Shown here piece after piece: positions 1 to 10,050 of a stretch of DNA of 27,500 nt; position 1 is the stretch's first letter; the number at the start of each line of letters is the position of its first letter. The notes below the pieces were generated by a model. That model was not told the origin of the DNA and did no database searches. It worked only from the letters and a program-made list of their open reading frames with translations. This DNA is from Chromera velia (taxonomy: Eukaryota; Sar; Chromeraceae): contig JAHBMJ010001101.1 in assembly GCA_018398765.1 (NCBI GenBank), positions 1 to 27,500 on the forward strand, given 5' to 3'. The translations under genes and the position numbers were made by a program.

Positions 1-215
<215 letters not shown>

Positions 216-311
216 CGGCGGTGAGAGGGAACAAGATGAAAACAAGAAAGGGATCAGCAGAGAGTCAAGCTGAGGGTAGGGAAACAAGGAGAGGAGAGGA
301 GCCCAACTGAC

Positions 312-1470
312 CGGTCGAACAGGGAGCGAAGAGTTCATCCTCTGGACCCACGAGCACCCAGGGTCCCTGCAGGCAGAACAAGAGAAGAGAAGAGAAGAGA
401 AGAGCCAACCAACCGTCATGGGGGGTGAAGAGGCGATTTGACACGTTTACTATCGTTTTGGAGTCTTGCTTAGTTACAGCTGGTAGTGGAAGGGGAATGT
501 AGAAAGATCCCATTTTTGACCCTTCCACACAGTTTTTCGTTTGTCTCCCAAATTCTTCCTGCTTCTCCACATCTCTTTCATAATCAAGTGGCAGGGAGAA
601 GTGCATCTGCCTGCATGTGCAGATGGAGCTTTGTCTTATCTATCTTTACGGTACGTGCATCTGTTCTCTTCACACCCAAATGGAGAAGTCCAGATAGGTC
701 AGTGCTGCTAGGCATTTGGAAGAGATTCTCAAAACTGTTCTTGGGCTGCGCTTACTTTTCGTCCGGTCCAAACCACGGCAAAGTTTCTTTCTTTTTCTTT
801 ATGCATGTCGAATAAAATAGCAACTGCACCGAGAGACTGACCACTGTTTTGCGTACTGATTCCAAAGCTTTCTGTTTGTCTCGATGTTCGTGCTCTCCGG
901 ATACACCAGAGCGCTGCAAAAGGACCACAAACAGTGACGTGAAGAGTGAAAAAAAAAGCCTGCCGTCGTTTCTGCTTGCGGTGCGCCAAAGCCGCTGGCC
1001 ACTGGCATTGAAAACCGGGGAACGCAATAGCGCCACGAGAGAATGGACCAGTGAGGCATGTATGAATGCAGGTAGGCTGGCAAAGGAGAGTGCATGTAGC
1101 CAATGAAAGCCGCATGAGTAAAATTGCACATGGTCGATCCGCTCCTGGCACTCCACCCAGCAAAACCACTTTTCTCGAAGACATCACTCTCAAAAGAACG
1201 CAACAGCGGTCCTGAGAAGACGCACAAGAAGGACTGAACGAACAGCAGGCAAAGCTTCAGAAGGCACGGGGAGACCGGCTGATCATCAGAAGGTCGGTGA
1301 AACAGCCGGCGGGCTTTGAAACGGGGCGAAGCAGCGAGGCAGCAGGGGCAAGCAGGGTGCGCCTCTGCAGACCTTCCGAGAGAACGCACGAGGTCCAGTA
1401 CCGCACTGGACTTATCCTCGCTCTTCTTCACCTCCTCGGCAAAGAAATGCTCCACGTCGTAGTCACCCAT
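312..1470 (-). CDS. Unrecognised protein, four 5' exons of a gene leaving the left edge
   Basis: Four exons join in phase: 1470-1373 (ATG, starts MGDYDVEHFFAEEVKK), 913-842, 610-478 and 366-312, giving about 119 residues. Donors are GTCTGC, GTCAGT, GTAACT and GTCAGT. Acceptors are TTTTGCAG, CATGCAG and CTGCCTGCAG, the last after a long CTTCT tract. Each exon reads as plausible protein: LVYPESTNIETNRKLWNQYAKQW spans exon 2 (residues about 34-57), LPLDYERDVEKQEEFGRQ lies in exon 3, and GPWVLVGPEDELFAPCST is exon 4. Exon 1 is acidic and lysine-rich. There is no obvious signal peptide. The WNQYAKxW stretch faintly resembles the N-terminus of some small methyltransferases, but no S-adenosylmethionine-binding glycine motif is visible here, so no function is assigned. 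An in-frame stop lies upstream of the ATG-containing reading frame, which supports 1470 as the start. The exon 2 to 3 junction has the weakest acceptor and is the least certain. The 3' exons must lie beyond base 1. Confidence 0.5.
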
Positions 1471-2229
1471 TCTGAAGTCAGAATTGCACAATCAAGTTCA
1501 CGACAGTTGCACCTTTTTCGAAGAACTCAACAAGAATCACTTCCTTCGCATCACAGCGTCTCTCGTTCACTCACAAAAGAGCTAGGTGGAGTGCAGGAAC
1601 TGCAGGAAAAGCACAAATGTTACCCTGGGACCCACTAAGAAGCGACTGCAGGCTGGCAATGGGCCGGGAGGACTCGAGGGATTCAATGGCATGGCCTGGC
1701 AGTCAACCACCAGCTTCATGACTGAATGTGGTCTTGGAGGAGACGGCCGTCTCGCCATGCATGTCTCTCCCCTTATAATTTTTCGCTATCCACCAATTTT
1801 CCGGGGCCGTCTCCAAATCTGCTGTAACTTGTCATTGAACAAACCTGTCCGCAGATCTCTGGACGGACGGCACATTGGGGCACCAATCCCCCGTGGAGAG
1901 GCTCTGCACAGTGCCTGGCACAGTGAACTTGCCGACCTCAGTGCAAGCAGGTGGTCAATCCGTCTATTACACTTCTTGAGTGCCAGCGTGCCAAACGTCG
2001 CTGCAGAACTCGCACCCGGCCATATCGGAAGATCGTTTTGGTACAGTCAAAGGATCCCACTGGGGGCTCAGTATATAGATCCGCGCTCCATTCTGCGACT
2101 ACCCAGGGCTTCTGTGAATAATCACAGGGCTTTCCCGACGTTGAAAGCCAACAGTCCAATTGTTTCAGCACCAACACCGGCTAAGTTACTCCCTCTCCCG
2201 TCCTTCCGGAGAACAACAGAAGGCCGAGG
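1471..2229. promoter_or_regulatory. Divergent intergenic region between two head-to-head genes
   Basis: This ~760-base gap separates the start codons of the minus-strand gene (ATG at 1470) and the plus-strand gene (ATG at 2230), so it probably holds both promoters. A TATATAG sequence near 2073-2079 lies about 150 bases before the plus-strand ATG. An AT-rich TTATAATTTTT lies near 1771-1782. A long open frame crosses the region on the plus strand, but its composition is arginine/serine-rich and it conflicts with the better plus-strand exon at 2230, so I treat it as chance. No RNA gene is visible. Confidence 0.4.
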
Positions 2230-3518
2230 ATGTCCGACGATCTCCCGCCGAGTGACGCGGAATTCGACATTTCGATCCACGCGACAGACAACGCGGTGGT
2301 GAACCTTGATTGGGCCCCTGAATATTTCACAGTGGCGGATGTGAGAGGTCGGTTTGGGCGGGGACAGCAGACACACGTTGTCGATCTCCTTCATCACTCT
2401 CCTGATTCTCCCTTAACCTCCACGCATCTCCTTTTTCTTCTCTTTTCTCTTCTGCCTTGCTTTCGGCGCATCTGCATACATCTTGTTGCCTGATGCGGAT
2501 TTGTTTGACGGCTTCTGCTGACACATTCGCGCAAAACACCAGGCTCTCCCCAAAGCTTTCCTTCGACGCTTTCCCGTCTATCTGATGACTGTCTATCAGT
2601 CTATCTGTCTAAACTCACCTGTCTATCTGTTGACCGTCGTCCTTTTTCCGGCTTGCATGAATACTCGAAAAAGAGGGGAAAAGGGAAAGACAGAACTTCA
2701 AGACTTGTGTGCGTGTCTCGATTTGTCTGCCTGTCTGTTTTTTGTCTGTCGGTCCGTTTTTTCCTTTTTATCTGGTGATCATGGGGGAGAGGAAGAAAGA
2801 GAAACAAAGGAACAGCATGTATGTCTGCCTGTCTTCTGTCTTTCTGTCCGTGAAGGAGAGAAAGTAACATACAGTCTGCCTGCCTGCCTGCTTGCTTTTG
2901 TTCAACAGTGGGAGAGAAGCACAAACAGAGGGCGGAACACAACAGTCTATGAATGTAACCGGGTTCAAGTTTTAGAGATTCTAACTTTTGACTGGACTGA
3001 GAAGAGGAAAGAAAACAGGAGAGAACGAAAGGATGACAAGGTGACGGAACTAAAAGACAAAGGAAAGAAAAGGCTCAGTCTGTAACTTGAAAGCTGACGG
3101 TGGAATGACAGGGTAATTTCTTTTTTGGCTCTAACGGTGAAGCTCGCCCCTCAGACCTGCACCGGAGGGCGAGTGAGAAAACTCTTCAGGCAGACTCAAG
3201 AGCATTTGGCCTCCGGAAATTTGACGCTTTCGGCCGGAAGCAAGCAAAAGAATGGAGAGAGGAAGGAAAAATCGAAGCATCGTGATGACTACCTGCCTCA
3301 GTGTCCGCAAGAAAAAAGGAGCCTCACAGAAGGGCGAAACGAAGTTTTTGACGAAGAATGAAAAAAAGGAACAGCGTGCCAGTCCTGTACCCTTCCGTCT
3401 CTCTCCGTTCGGTTGATACGGCGGCGGTCCTTTTTTTTCTCTGCTTTCGTTCACCCTTTTACCCACACTCGGACACATGCACGTGCTTTGCGTATGAGTT
3501 TGTTTGTTTGGCCCGCGC

Positions 3519-3549
<31 letters not shown>

Positions 3550-4260
3550 TGTGTGAAATTCTGTCGCTCTAAAAAGGCGGTCAGGAATGACAAGGACTGC
3601 TGGGCGAATGGTGACCTAACTTTCATCCAGTCGCCGTGGCTCTCTTTCACCTGTCTCCTCGGAAAGTTATCCGTTCGTTTGAATGCCACTCGTTCATTCA
3701 TCCATCCAGTGGTTGATTCATCCGTTCATTCACTGCTCTCTGTCGGCCTGCTCCTTGATTCCTTTCAGGTGATGGCATCTCGGCAGAATCCCTACTGCCT
3801 TTCGACGACGGCGGTGGCTCAGGTCAGATTACTCTCTCGTTGTTGTGCCGTGGCCTTCTTGTCTCTTCTCAATGTGTTCGGCGAAGGGAAAGCATTGTTG
3901 CCACTTTTGGACTTTCACTCAATCAATTTTGTTTGCCGGGTTTTTGAGCCTTTTTGGTCCTTTCCACTTGAGGGGCTGTTCGACATTCACTTGCGTGCAT
4001 TCCTTCTGAAGGAATGGGAACTTAGGGGGAAAAGCTTCGAGAGGTTGAACTACCGAGATCAGTCTCTGCTGGCCCTTTTCCGTGTGAGAGAACGCCTGTC
4101 CAGAATTTGTATGACTCCCTGTGTCTGTGTCTTCATTTCCCTCCCTGCAGATGAAAGCAGACGCGACCACACTGAGCGCGAAGGCAATGCAGAGGTTGCC
4201 GAGCTGGCTTCTGCAGCCATCGACGCGCAGGTGGAAGCCATTGTGGAGGCTGCAAGGTGA
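2230..4260 (+). CDS. Small acidic hypothetical protein, three-exon model
   Basis: The model joins 2230-2347, 3769-3822 and 4151-4260, giving 93 residues that end at TGA 4258-4260. Donors are GTCGGT (2348) and GTCAGA (3823); acceptors are CCTTTCAG and CCTCCCTGCAG. The protein starts MSDDLPPSDAEFDISIHATD, has a DWAPEYFTVAD stretch, an acidic/glycine linker (LLPFDDGGGSDESRRDH) and an alanine/glutamate-rich amphipathic helix at the end (EVAELASAAIDAQVEAIVEA). An alternative donor, GTGAGA at 2341, would put all exons in another phase and give a tryptophan-rich, less protein-like third exon open to 4402. I prefer the GTC donor because other inferred genes here use the same type. AAG|GTGATG at 4256/4257 could also be a donor, in which case the gene continues, but the next 1.5 kb is AT-rich and shows no exon. 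I do not recognise the family. Confidence 0.45.
2348..3768 (+). other. Intron 1 of the small acidic gene, rich in simple repeats
   Basis: This 1.4-kb interval between the first two exons has no convincing coding sequence. It holds degenerate TCTATC/GTCT tetranucleotide repeats (about 2575-2635 and 2725-2900, with several GCCTGCCT runs), a purine-rich stretch (about 2990-3080) and a pure alternating CG/TG tract at 3513-3555. Short open frames on both strands here are serine/cysteine- or lysine/glutamate-rich, as expected from pyrimidine- or purine-rich repeats. Confidence 0.5.
3513..3555. repeat. (CG)n(TG)n alternating purine-pyrimidine tract
   Basis: About 20 bases of CG dinucleotides pass directly into about 22 bases of TG dinucleotides. 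The result is 43 bases of uninterrupted alternating pyrimidine-purine inside the long first intron of the plus-strand gene. Such tracts are the classic Z-DNA-forming type. No function can be read from sequence alone. Confidence 0.95.
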
Positions 4261-5830
4261 TGTCCAGCCGCTCGATAAAGCATGGATCTGCAGGGATATA
4301 GGCTTCCTTGTATTGCGTACCTGGGTTGAACTGCTTTGTGCCAAACAATTTGTGTGCAATCTGGATGAAAGTTTGAGGAGCTTTGAGACCAAGTTTGAGT
4401 AAATACTTGATTTCTGACTCTCCCAGTTAGGACCAGAGTTGGAACCTCACTGATTTCTTAGAGTATAACAAAACACTTAGAAACACTGTAAGAAACATTA
4501 TAACATGCAATGACGATTGAAATTTTCATTTTAACTTAGATTTAAATTTAGTAAATGTGTGTACAAAGATGCATAAAATTATCTAGGAAATTATAAAGCA
4601 TATTACTCAGGCTAGTATAGCTGCCTAGCTAGGTGCCTAGTGAGCTTGTCACTAGCCTTCTCATCAAAGCGGCCAATCATAAACCCTTCAAAGTTCTATA
4701 ATGGTCGAGGCAAGTTCTATTAATTTCTAAACCTAGTTCTAAACCGTGCACTCAATAATTAAAAAAAATCATGCATCTAGTCATGCATGTGTATGTTTTA
4801 TTTTTTTTTATGAACTATTATAAACAAAAAAACCTACTAGCATAACTTGAAAGTTTTGAATGCAATTACTACCCCATGTAACACTTCTACAACATTTAAA
4901 TAACAATTGTTTCCTTGTTGACTGTTATGATCAATGAGTAAAAAAAAAAATTAATATAAATTAATTAAAAAAATGTGAAATTCTGATCTTTTGTTCTTTT
5001 TTATGATATATATGCAGCCCGTGCAGGACTCAGACACTGGTATGCATCAGTGTCTTTTATGATGAGCAGCATCATAAGCCCTAGTCTCCCCCTAGAATGA
5101 GTTGTGAGAATTTAGACAGACAAACTGACATGAATGAAAACGATTGAAGATTGTCTCTGCATATACATCTATGACCAGAAACTGTGTGTCTGCTAAGTCA
5201 TTTGAGGTACTGGCCCACGATGCACATGATGCACGGTCACGTATACTACGTTACATAATACGTAGTTGGTACTGTGGTAAACCGAAAGGCAGAGTGGAGT
5301 CGCCTGCGGGCTGTCAGTCGGAATGAGTTAGGGGCACGATGTGAGTATGGGCATGCTTGATGTATGGCAGTGGCAGCGCGCGGCGGCTACAATCAGGAGA
5401 GTGAATGATGCACGCATGTGCATACGTCATACATGCCTGTATATGCATGGTTGAAGTCAATCCATCGTTTCATACGATTTTGTGCAATTCGATCATATAG
5501 CAATGCAAACCGCAACAAGAACCGAATCCTTCAGTCTGTTTAAGAAGGGACCCCACGTCCGTCTATTCTGTATGAACGGTACCCCAAAGGTAACTATCTA
5601 TCATTTACATGAGTCTCCATAGGTATGATTATTACTAAGATTATTAGAAAGACTTAAAAAAGTTTAAGAGAAACTTTACGACCAGCTGTAGGAGAAAGTT
5701 AAGGAAACGTATAAAAGTCTAGTTTAGAGCGATTCAAAAAAATGTCAACAAATGGTTTGTCGCGAAGAATTTTTTTATTTAATCATACATGAATTCACAT
5801 GATTGGTTGCCATTCACTCCTTGTTAACTC
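4261..5830. other. AT-rich intergenic block, no gene seen
   Basis: Composition changes near 4390 from roughly balanced to strongly AT-rich, with A and T runs and few CpG, and returns towards balanced near 5820. No open frame above about 60 codons looks like protein and no splice-bounded exon stands out. Small hairpins are present: CTAGTGA/TCACTAG near 4636-4654 and ACTACGT/ACGTAGT at 5245-5266. I could not find matching terminal repeats, so I cannot call it a mobile element, although it resembles in texture the AT-rich DNA at 25097-27500. Confidence 0.5.
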
Positions 5831-6433
5831 GGCCTCCGGCATCATCTGCTCATTTCTGTTCCATCCTCTGGAGCTCGGGTCAGTCGTTAGGTCGATTGGC
5901 CATTCTCCAACACTGCCCACTTAGATTTAATTCCACAACACACGTTCATTGCACGGTGCGCACGCTGCTGGGTGACTGATACAACTCCTGGACGCCTGGC
6001 GCCCTCCAGACTGATTCGACGAGCGACTCACACCTTCCCAAGTGATACCAACGCCCAACCTTTTACTGACACCACTCACCTACAAACGCCCCGTATGAAC
6101 AAAAATATTCCAAACCTTTGCCCGCTGTTGAGAGTGAGTGATTGGAACTAATCACCCACGCACACCGCATCACCCCCTTCCCCATCAACCCTTGATTCAC
6201 CCCACTCACTCACACACGCCCGGGGTGGGGCTGCAAAGTGAATCAATCTACTCATACACGTTTGATTCCTACCATTCATCCACCGAGGCCCCCCCTGCAG
6301 CTGCACACAGTCCAATCACTCACCCAAGCTCACCCTGCAGGGTGAACGTCTCACCCGTGAAGAGCAGAGCACATCTCTCCACCCCGCTCTGCACTACACC
6401 GTTGAACACCAACCAGAGAAAATCCCCACCCTC
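5831..6433. repeat. CACTCACC-rich low-complexity intergenic stretch
   Basis: This interval follows the stop codon of the minus-strand kinase gene, so part may be its 3' untranslated region. Short variants of CACTCACC, GATTCACC and ATCACTCACCC recur between about 6020 and 6365, and CCTGCAG appears in two nearby copies (6294-6340). The plus-strand open frame across it is proline/histidine/serine-rich and follows from the repeats. No gene is seen. Confidence 0.4.
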
Positions 6434-7126
6434 CTAACTGATGTCCTCCATGCACGTTCCCGCAGTTTCCCCTTCCCACCCACGATCCCCTCCGACCATT
6501 TCCCCTACAGCCTCCAGGACATCCTCGAACTCCTTCAGTTCTTTCTCATACTCTGTAACCCCCCCCTCCCCTGAAGGCCAGTTGGCCCTCCGCTTGGCTT
6601 CGAGAATTCCCGACCTCCACCCATACTCCGACACCGGAAGAACAAACCCCCCCTCTCCCTCAGTTGTCCAGAAGGCATTCCACGAGGATCCCCCCCAAGA
6701 TGCCCCTGCCTGTGTGGGAGTCTGCAATCTCAGGACAATGGTCGGGTATTGATTGCCTGCAAGGGAAAGCTTCGGCCATTCACGGACGGCACGCGGGGGA
6801 GGGGATTTGACTTGGGTGTGAAACTGGAGTCCCCGCACAACCTCCTTTGCTCTCTCATATGCTCTACCCACTCCCTCTGTCGTCAGTGACTCACACTCAA
6901 AGCGGAAAACCAAGTAATTGTTTTTTCTATTCATGGGGTGAAGGCCCGAGGGGAGAAGCATTCTCAGATTGAAAGCGAGCTTTTCGACTGCAGGGGCGGG
7001 GGCATCTGCCTGTGCTTCTTCATGCGACCTCTTTTTCGATTTCGGAACTGCCGCCCGCTTCTCGACCAAAGTCACGTAGTCAAGTTCTTTGTCTTGAGGG
7101 CGCCCAACACTTGGTGGGTAGGTGTA
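6434..7126 (-). CDS. Last exon of the kinase gene, or a separate unrecognised gene
   Basis: This frame is open for 230 residues and ends at TAG 6436-6434. It begins YTYPPSVGRPQDKELDYV, followed by a basic, nuclear-localisation-like KSKKR and an Ala/Pro linker (QADAPAPA). A globular-looking part follows (LAFNLRMLLPSGLHPMNRKN, then NNYLVFRFECE) with several tryptophans, and it ends in an acidic helix (YEKELKEFEDVLEAVGEM). The same frame continues upstream past a single TAG (7129-7127) into a serine/lysine-rich segment (7130-7362) contiguous with the kinase exon. If that TAG is the last three bases of an intron (donor GTGAGA at 7333, length 207), the exon joins in phase. No ATG lies near its 5' end, which argues for an internal or terminal exon and not an independent gene. 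I do not recognise the domain. Confidence 0.55.
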   Translation of the reverse strand, partial: YTYPPSVGRPQDKELDYVTLVEKRAAVPKSKKRSHEEAQADAPAPAVEKLAFNLRMLLPSGLHPMNRKNNYLVFRFECESLTTEGVGRAYERAKEVVRGLQFHTQVKSPPPRAVREWPKLSLAGNQYPTIVLRLQTPTQAGASWGGSSWNAFWTTEGEGGFVLPVSEYGWRSGILEAKRRANWPSGEGGVTEYEKELKEFEDVLEAVGEMVGGDRGWEGETAGTCMEDIS

Positions 7127-9226
7127 CTACTTGGGAGCTTTCGGGATGACGGGCTTTTTTGGCATGTTCGACAGGGCAAAGGCTGTCCCATGCACACTCC
7201 CTCTGCCGTACTCTCTGTCCAGCTGACTTCTCTTGGCTGAGTCCTTTGCACTCAGACCGTGATGCGACATGCGGCTGGACTGCTGCAGAGATTCAGATGC
7301 AGAGTCGTGTGCAGAGGCCTTGGCAATTCTCACCTTCCTTTCCACCAGGGCCTCGCGCGATGCTGCTCTTCCCCCTCCCTCTCCCCCCCCCCTTGGTCGG
7401 ACTCAGCGAGAGTGGAGTAGTGGTGAGGAATAATGCCCGACACTCGTCAGCTGTGGATCTCTGCGAGGGGTGCCAGGAAAACATCGACAACACACACTTT
7501 GCGAACTCCTTTCCGAAGGCTTTCTGAAAGCCGTGGAAATGAGCTGACTGGGAGAACGGTTTGCGGTTTCCCTTCTCCTCTGCAGCTAGAGTGCGCAGCA
7601 ACTCCCTTGCTTTCTCACAACCCTGCCCCCCCTCCTGAAGATACGGGAGGGTGTCCACCTCTGCTTCGTCAAGGGGGTGAGATCGGAGGTACGCACGCAG
7701 AAACTCCTCGGCCTCTGCATTTTCCGAACACTCGAGAATGCTCTTGTTCGTAACAACCTCGATCTGCACGCAACAAACACAGGCCAACGCCGAGAGAAAA
7801 GGGGGGGGAGGGGGGGGCAAAACACAAGGGGAAAAGTTGAATTATGCCGTCGTGATAAAGAGAACAGATTCTTGTCAGGAAGACAGGTGGGAAGAAAGGA
7901 TAGAATCATGAAATGAAAGACGGAAGAGAGAGAAAGGAAGGAAGGAACAAAGGAAGGAAGGAAGGAAGGAAGGAAGGAACAAAGGAAGAAAGGAAGGAAG
8001 GAAGGAAGGAAGGAAGGAAGAAAAAGAGGAAGGACAGAAGGAAGGAAACCTTAGGATAGAAGGAACGAAAGAAGCAAAGAAGGGTGGAACTGGTACAACG
8101 AAACGATGAGAAGCGGCATGCAGAGAGGAGTCCAAATGTACCACCAGAAGACGAATGAGAGGTAAAGCAGACTGACGATGCTGTTGGCAAGAGCAGGAAG
8201 GTCCATCCATGTAGCGGGCTTCAGAGGGAATTCGTACTTGGGTGCTGCATTTGCGACTGCTGCTGCTGCACTTCCCGACTTGCTGCCCCTTTGGTTTGTT
8301 GGGACGGGGGCGGGAGGCTGGCTCTTGTCCCTCCTGATGGAAGCACGATAGAGCAGTTGCTCGGGAGACGTGCATCTGCATGTCATGCCTGTCGTGATTG
8401 TGTCAGGCACACCCGAATTCGCTCTGCGCTGTGCTGAAGGAGCAGACGGGAATGGGATGGGGGGAGCGCGCATTGAGAAGAGAAAGTCGCTCAGCTTGAC
8501 CAGAAGTTTTTTTGCCCCCCCGCTTTCCCCCTCTCTGAGTGCATCGTCCAGACCCTTGACCAGAAAGGTCTCTGGTTTTATGTCCGCATGCAGGATCGGC
8601 ATCCCAACGTCTCTCTCCCCTCTTCCCTGACTGCTATCCCCTGCATTGAGATTGCCTGCATGAAGTACCGCCACAGCGGTGATCATCTTCTCAACGACTG
8701 CCCTCTGCAGCCAGGGGGGGCGGGACGCTTTGCTCTCGAGGGTTCCTTCCAATCTTTCCATTGCAGACCATACGAACCTTCTGCTCGTCGATGGGTCCCA
8801 CGGAGATGACTCAAAGACGTAGAGAACCGTAAAGTACAAATGGGCAGAGGGGTGCATGGAGAGATCCAGCCACAGAGCCATTCCCCCGTCTGTGTCCAAA
8901 ATGATCTGTTCTGCGCGGAGAACAACGTCGGCAGTGCGTACACCACCCTGGGTCTGCCTCCACTTCCCAAAAAAAACAACCGCCAAACCTCCAGAGGCAT
9001 CGGGCAAAAAATATGTGGTGGGCGGAGGCGGCCCGTTCCTGGTCTGCCTGCACACGTCTGCAAGGTGGGAAGGCAGGGCTGCGCTCTTTGAGGAAAACTG
9101 CAGCTCACGCCACAGCGAAAGCAGCACAGGATCCTCAATATGTCTCGTCTTCAACCACACGGGATGCCTTCCCTTCGTGGTGAAGTCAGGGAGCGAGTCA
9201 TCTGACGGCGGAGACAAAGCCATCAT
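6434..9226 (-). CDS. Divergent protein kinase or pseudokinase with basic C-terminal extension
   Basis: The model joins 9226-8177, 7763-7442, 7362-7334 and 7126-6434, about 697 residues. Kinase landmarks appear in order: a hinge-like MERLEGTL (156-163); an alphaE-like helix ending in AVLHAGN; the catalytic loop HADIKPET (213-220), with A for the usual R and T for the metal-binding N, but the catalytic D215 and K217 kept; DFL (247-249) in place of DFG; SPEQ (287-290) as the APE motif; the alphaF segment DLPALANSI|IEVVTNKS (from 342), formed exactly across the first splice; and WHPSQRS (447-453), the C-lobe arginine motif. A glycine loop and the VAIK lysine are not evident. Start: an in-frame stop lies at 9368-9370 and the first ATG pair is at 9226/9223. 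The segment just upstream is hydrophobic but begins without ATG. Donors are GTCAGT, GTCGGG and GTGAGA. The second intron (79 nt, 7363-7441) has a purine-rich acceptor and is doubtful. The kinase-fold identification is firm; catalytic activity is uncertain. Confidence 0.72.
7383..7392. repeat. G10/C10 homopolymer at the kinase reading-frame change
   Basis: Ten consecutive C on the plus strand (G on the coding strand) sit where the kinase reading frame changes. Upstream of it the kinase C-lobe frame is open; downstream the protein-like frame (SREALVERKVRIAKAS) is offset by one base. A nine-G tract would join the two frames directly. A 79-nt intron that removes the tract (7363-7441) would do the same. 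Confidence 0.8.
7764..8176 (-). repeat. Kinase intron 1 carrying a GGAA/TTCC microsatellite
   Basis: This 413-nt intron is bounded by GTCAGT (8176) and GCGTGCAG (7764). Its removal restores a textbook kinase alphaF helix, which supports the boundaries. The interval 7923-8048 is a degenerate (GGAA)n run on the plus strand with occasional GGAACAAA interruptions. The open frames across it on the minus strand are only Ser/Phe/Leu/Pro repeats. Confidence 0.8.
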
Positions 9227-9738
9227 GCGATCTGATAAATTTACAAAGCAGCAACCGGCAACCAGAGGAAGAGGCCTCAACGAAAGAATGAAGAAGATCA
9301 ACCAGGAGGAGTGGCGAAGAAGTAATGAAGGACGTCTCTCAAGGGAAGGATTGGGCAACTTGCCGCCTCAGAAGATAGCGAGGAATCTTTGTTCACACCA
9401 TTGTGAATTTGAACGAGTTGCATATGCATCTGCAAAAATGTCTTTGGCTTGGTGTGGCAGCGGAATGATCGACCATGATCGGGTTGACAACATCCAAATC
9501 GAGGGCCAACTGAGATGCCATGCAGGCGGGATGAGGCTGCCAAAAAGCTGACACATAGCTGACACATGCTGACACCATTGACCTGGGTGTTGCATGCAGC
9601 AGAGGAGACGCGGTGTTGTTGTGCAGGCATGGCGCGCGCGTGTTGCGCGGCAAAGCTTAACTATGCAACGGCTGCGCGCAGTGCGCGCGAATTTCTTTTT
9701 TCATACATTTAATTTTATGTCCTTCTTCACCCTGGTAC
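9227..9738. other. Intergenic region between divergent genes (kinase and membrane protein)
   Basis: The kinase (minus) and the putative membrane-protein gene (plus) start on opposite sides of this interval. Near 9630-9690 there is a GC-rich patch with CGCGCGCG and GCGCGCAGTGCGCGC palindrome-like runs, in contrast to its AT-leaning surroundings. It contains direct repeats of AGCTGACACAT near 9546-9570. No gene is seen; it may hold both promoters. Confidence 0.35.
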
Positions 9739-9747
9739 TATATATAC
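9739..9747 (+). promoter_or_regulatory. TATA-like box
   Basis: TATATATAC lies about 90 bases before a strong donor-like GTAAGA (9833) and about 310 bases before the first in-phase ATG of the downstream plus-strand model. A transcription start near 9770 would give a spliced 5' leader (about 9770-9832) containing one short upstream frame (ATG 9798 to TGA 9830). The motif also reads as TATA on the minus strand, so its direction is not certain. Confidence 0.35.
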
Positions 9748-10050
9748 TAAGACTGGTAGACTGATCTTATTCTTTTCAAACTCCCTGCCCTTTCCAAATG
9801 TCGTTCAAGTGGATTTCCTCTTCCTTTTGACGGTAAGAGACGGTGCTTTTTCTATTTTTGGAAGACTGAGTGGAAGATGAAAGGGAGGAGAGGGACACAG
9901 AGAGGAGAAGAGCAGGTCGCGGTGAGCTTAATCAGCCACACCGCCTTTCTTCTTACTTTCCGTCTCAAATACTGTTTCGACTTCATTGCCTTGCTTCTCG
10001 TCTTGCTTCTCAGGGAGGACAGGGCTGGGGAGAAAGGAGAAAGGTTGCTG

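Noticed and set aside
1586..2302. Long plus-strand open frame of about 238 codons
   Set aside because: It overlaps a better-supported exon at 2230 in another frame, lies in the likely divergent promoter region, and has low-information Ser/Arg-rich composition.
7875..8190. Minus-strand frames made of Ser-Phe-Leu-Pro repeats
   Set aside because: They are the translation of the GGAA/TTCC microsatellite inside the kinase intron.
8856..9551. Plus-strand open frame of 231 codons opposite the kinase
   Set aside because: It is antisense to a region with ordered kinase motifs and has no recognisable motif of its own.
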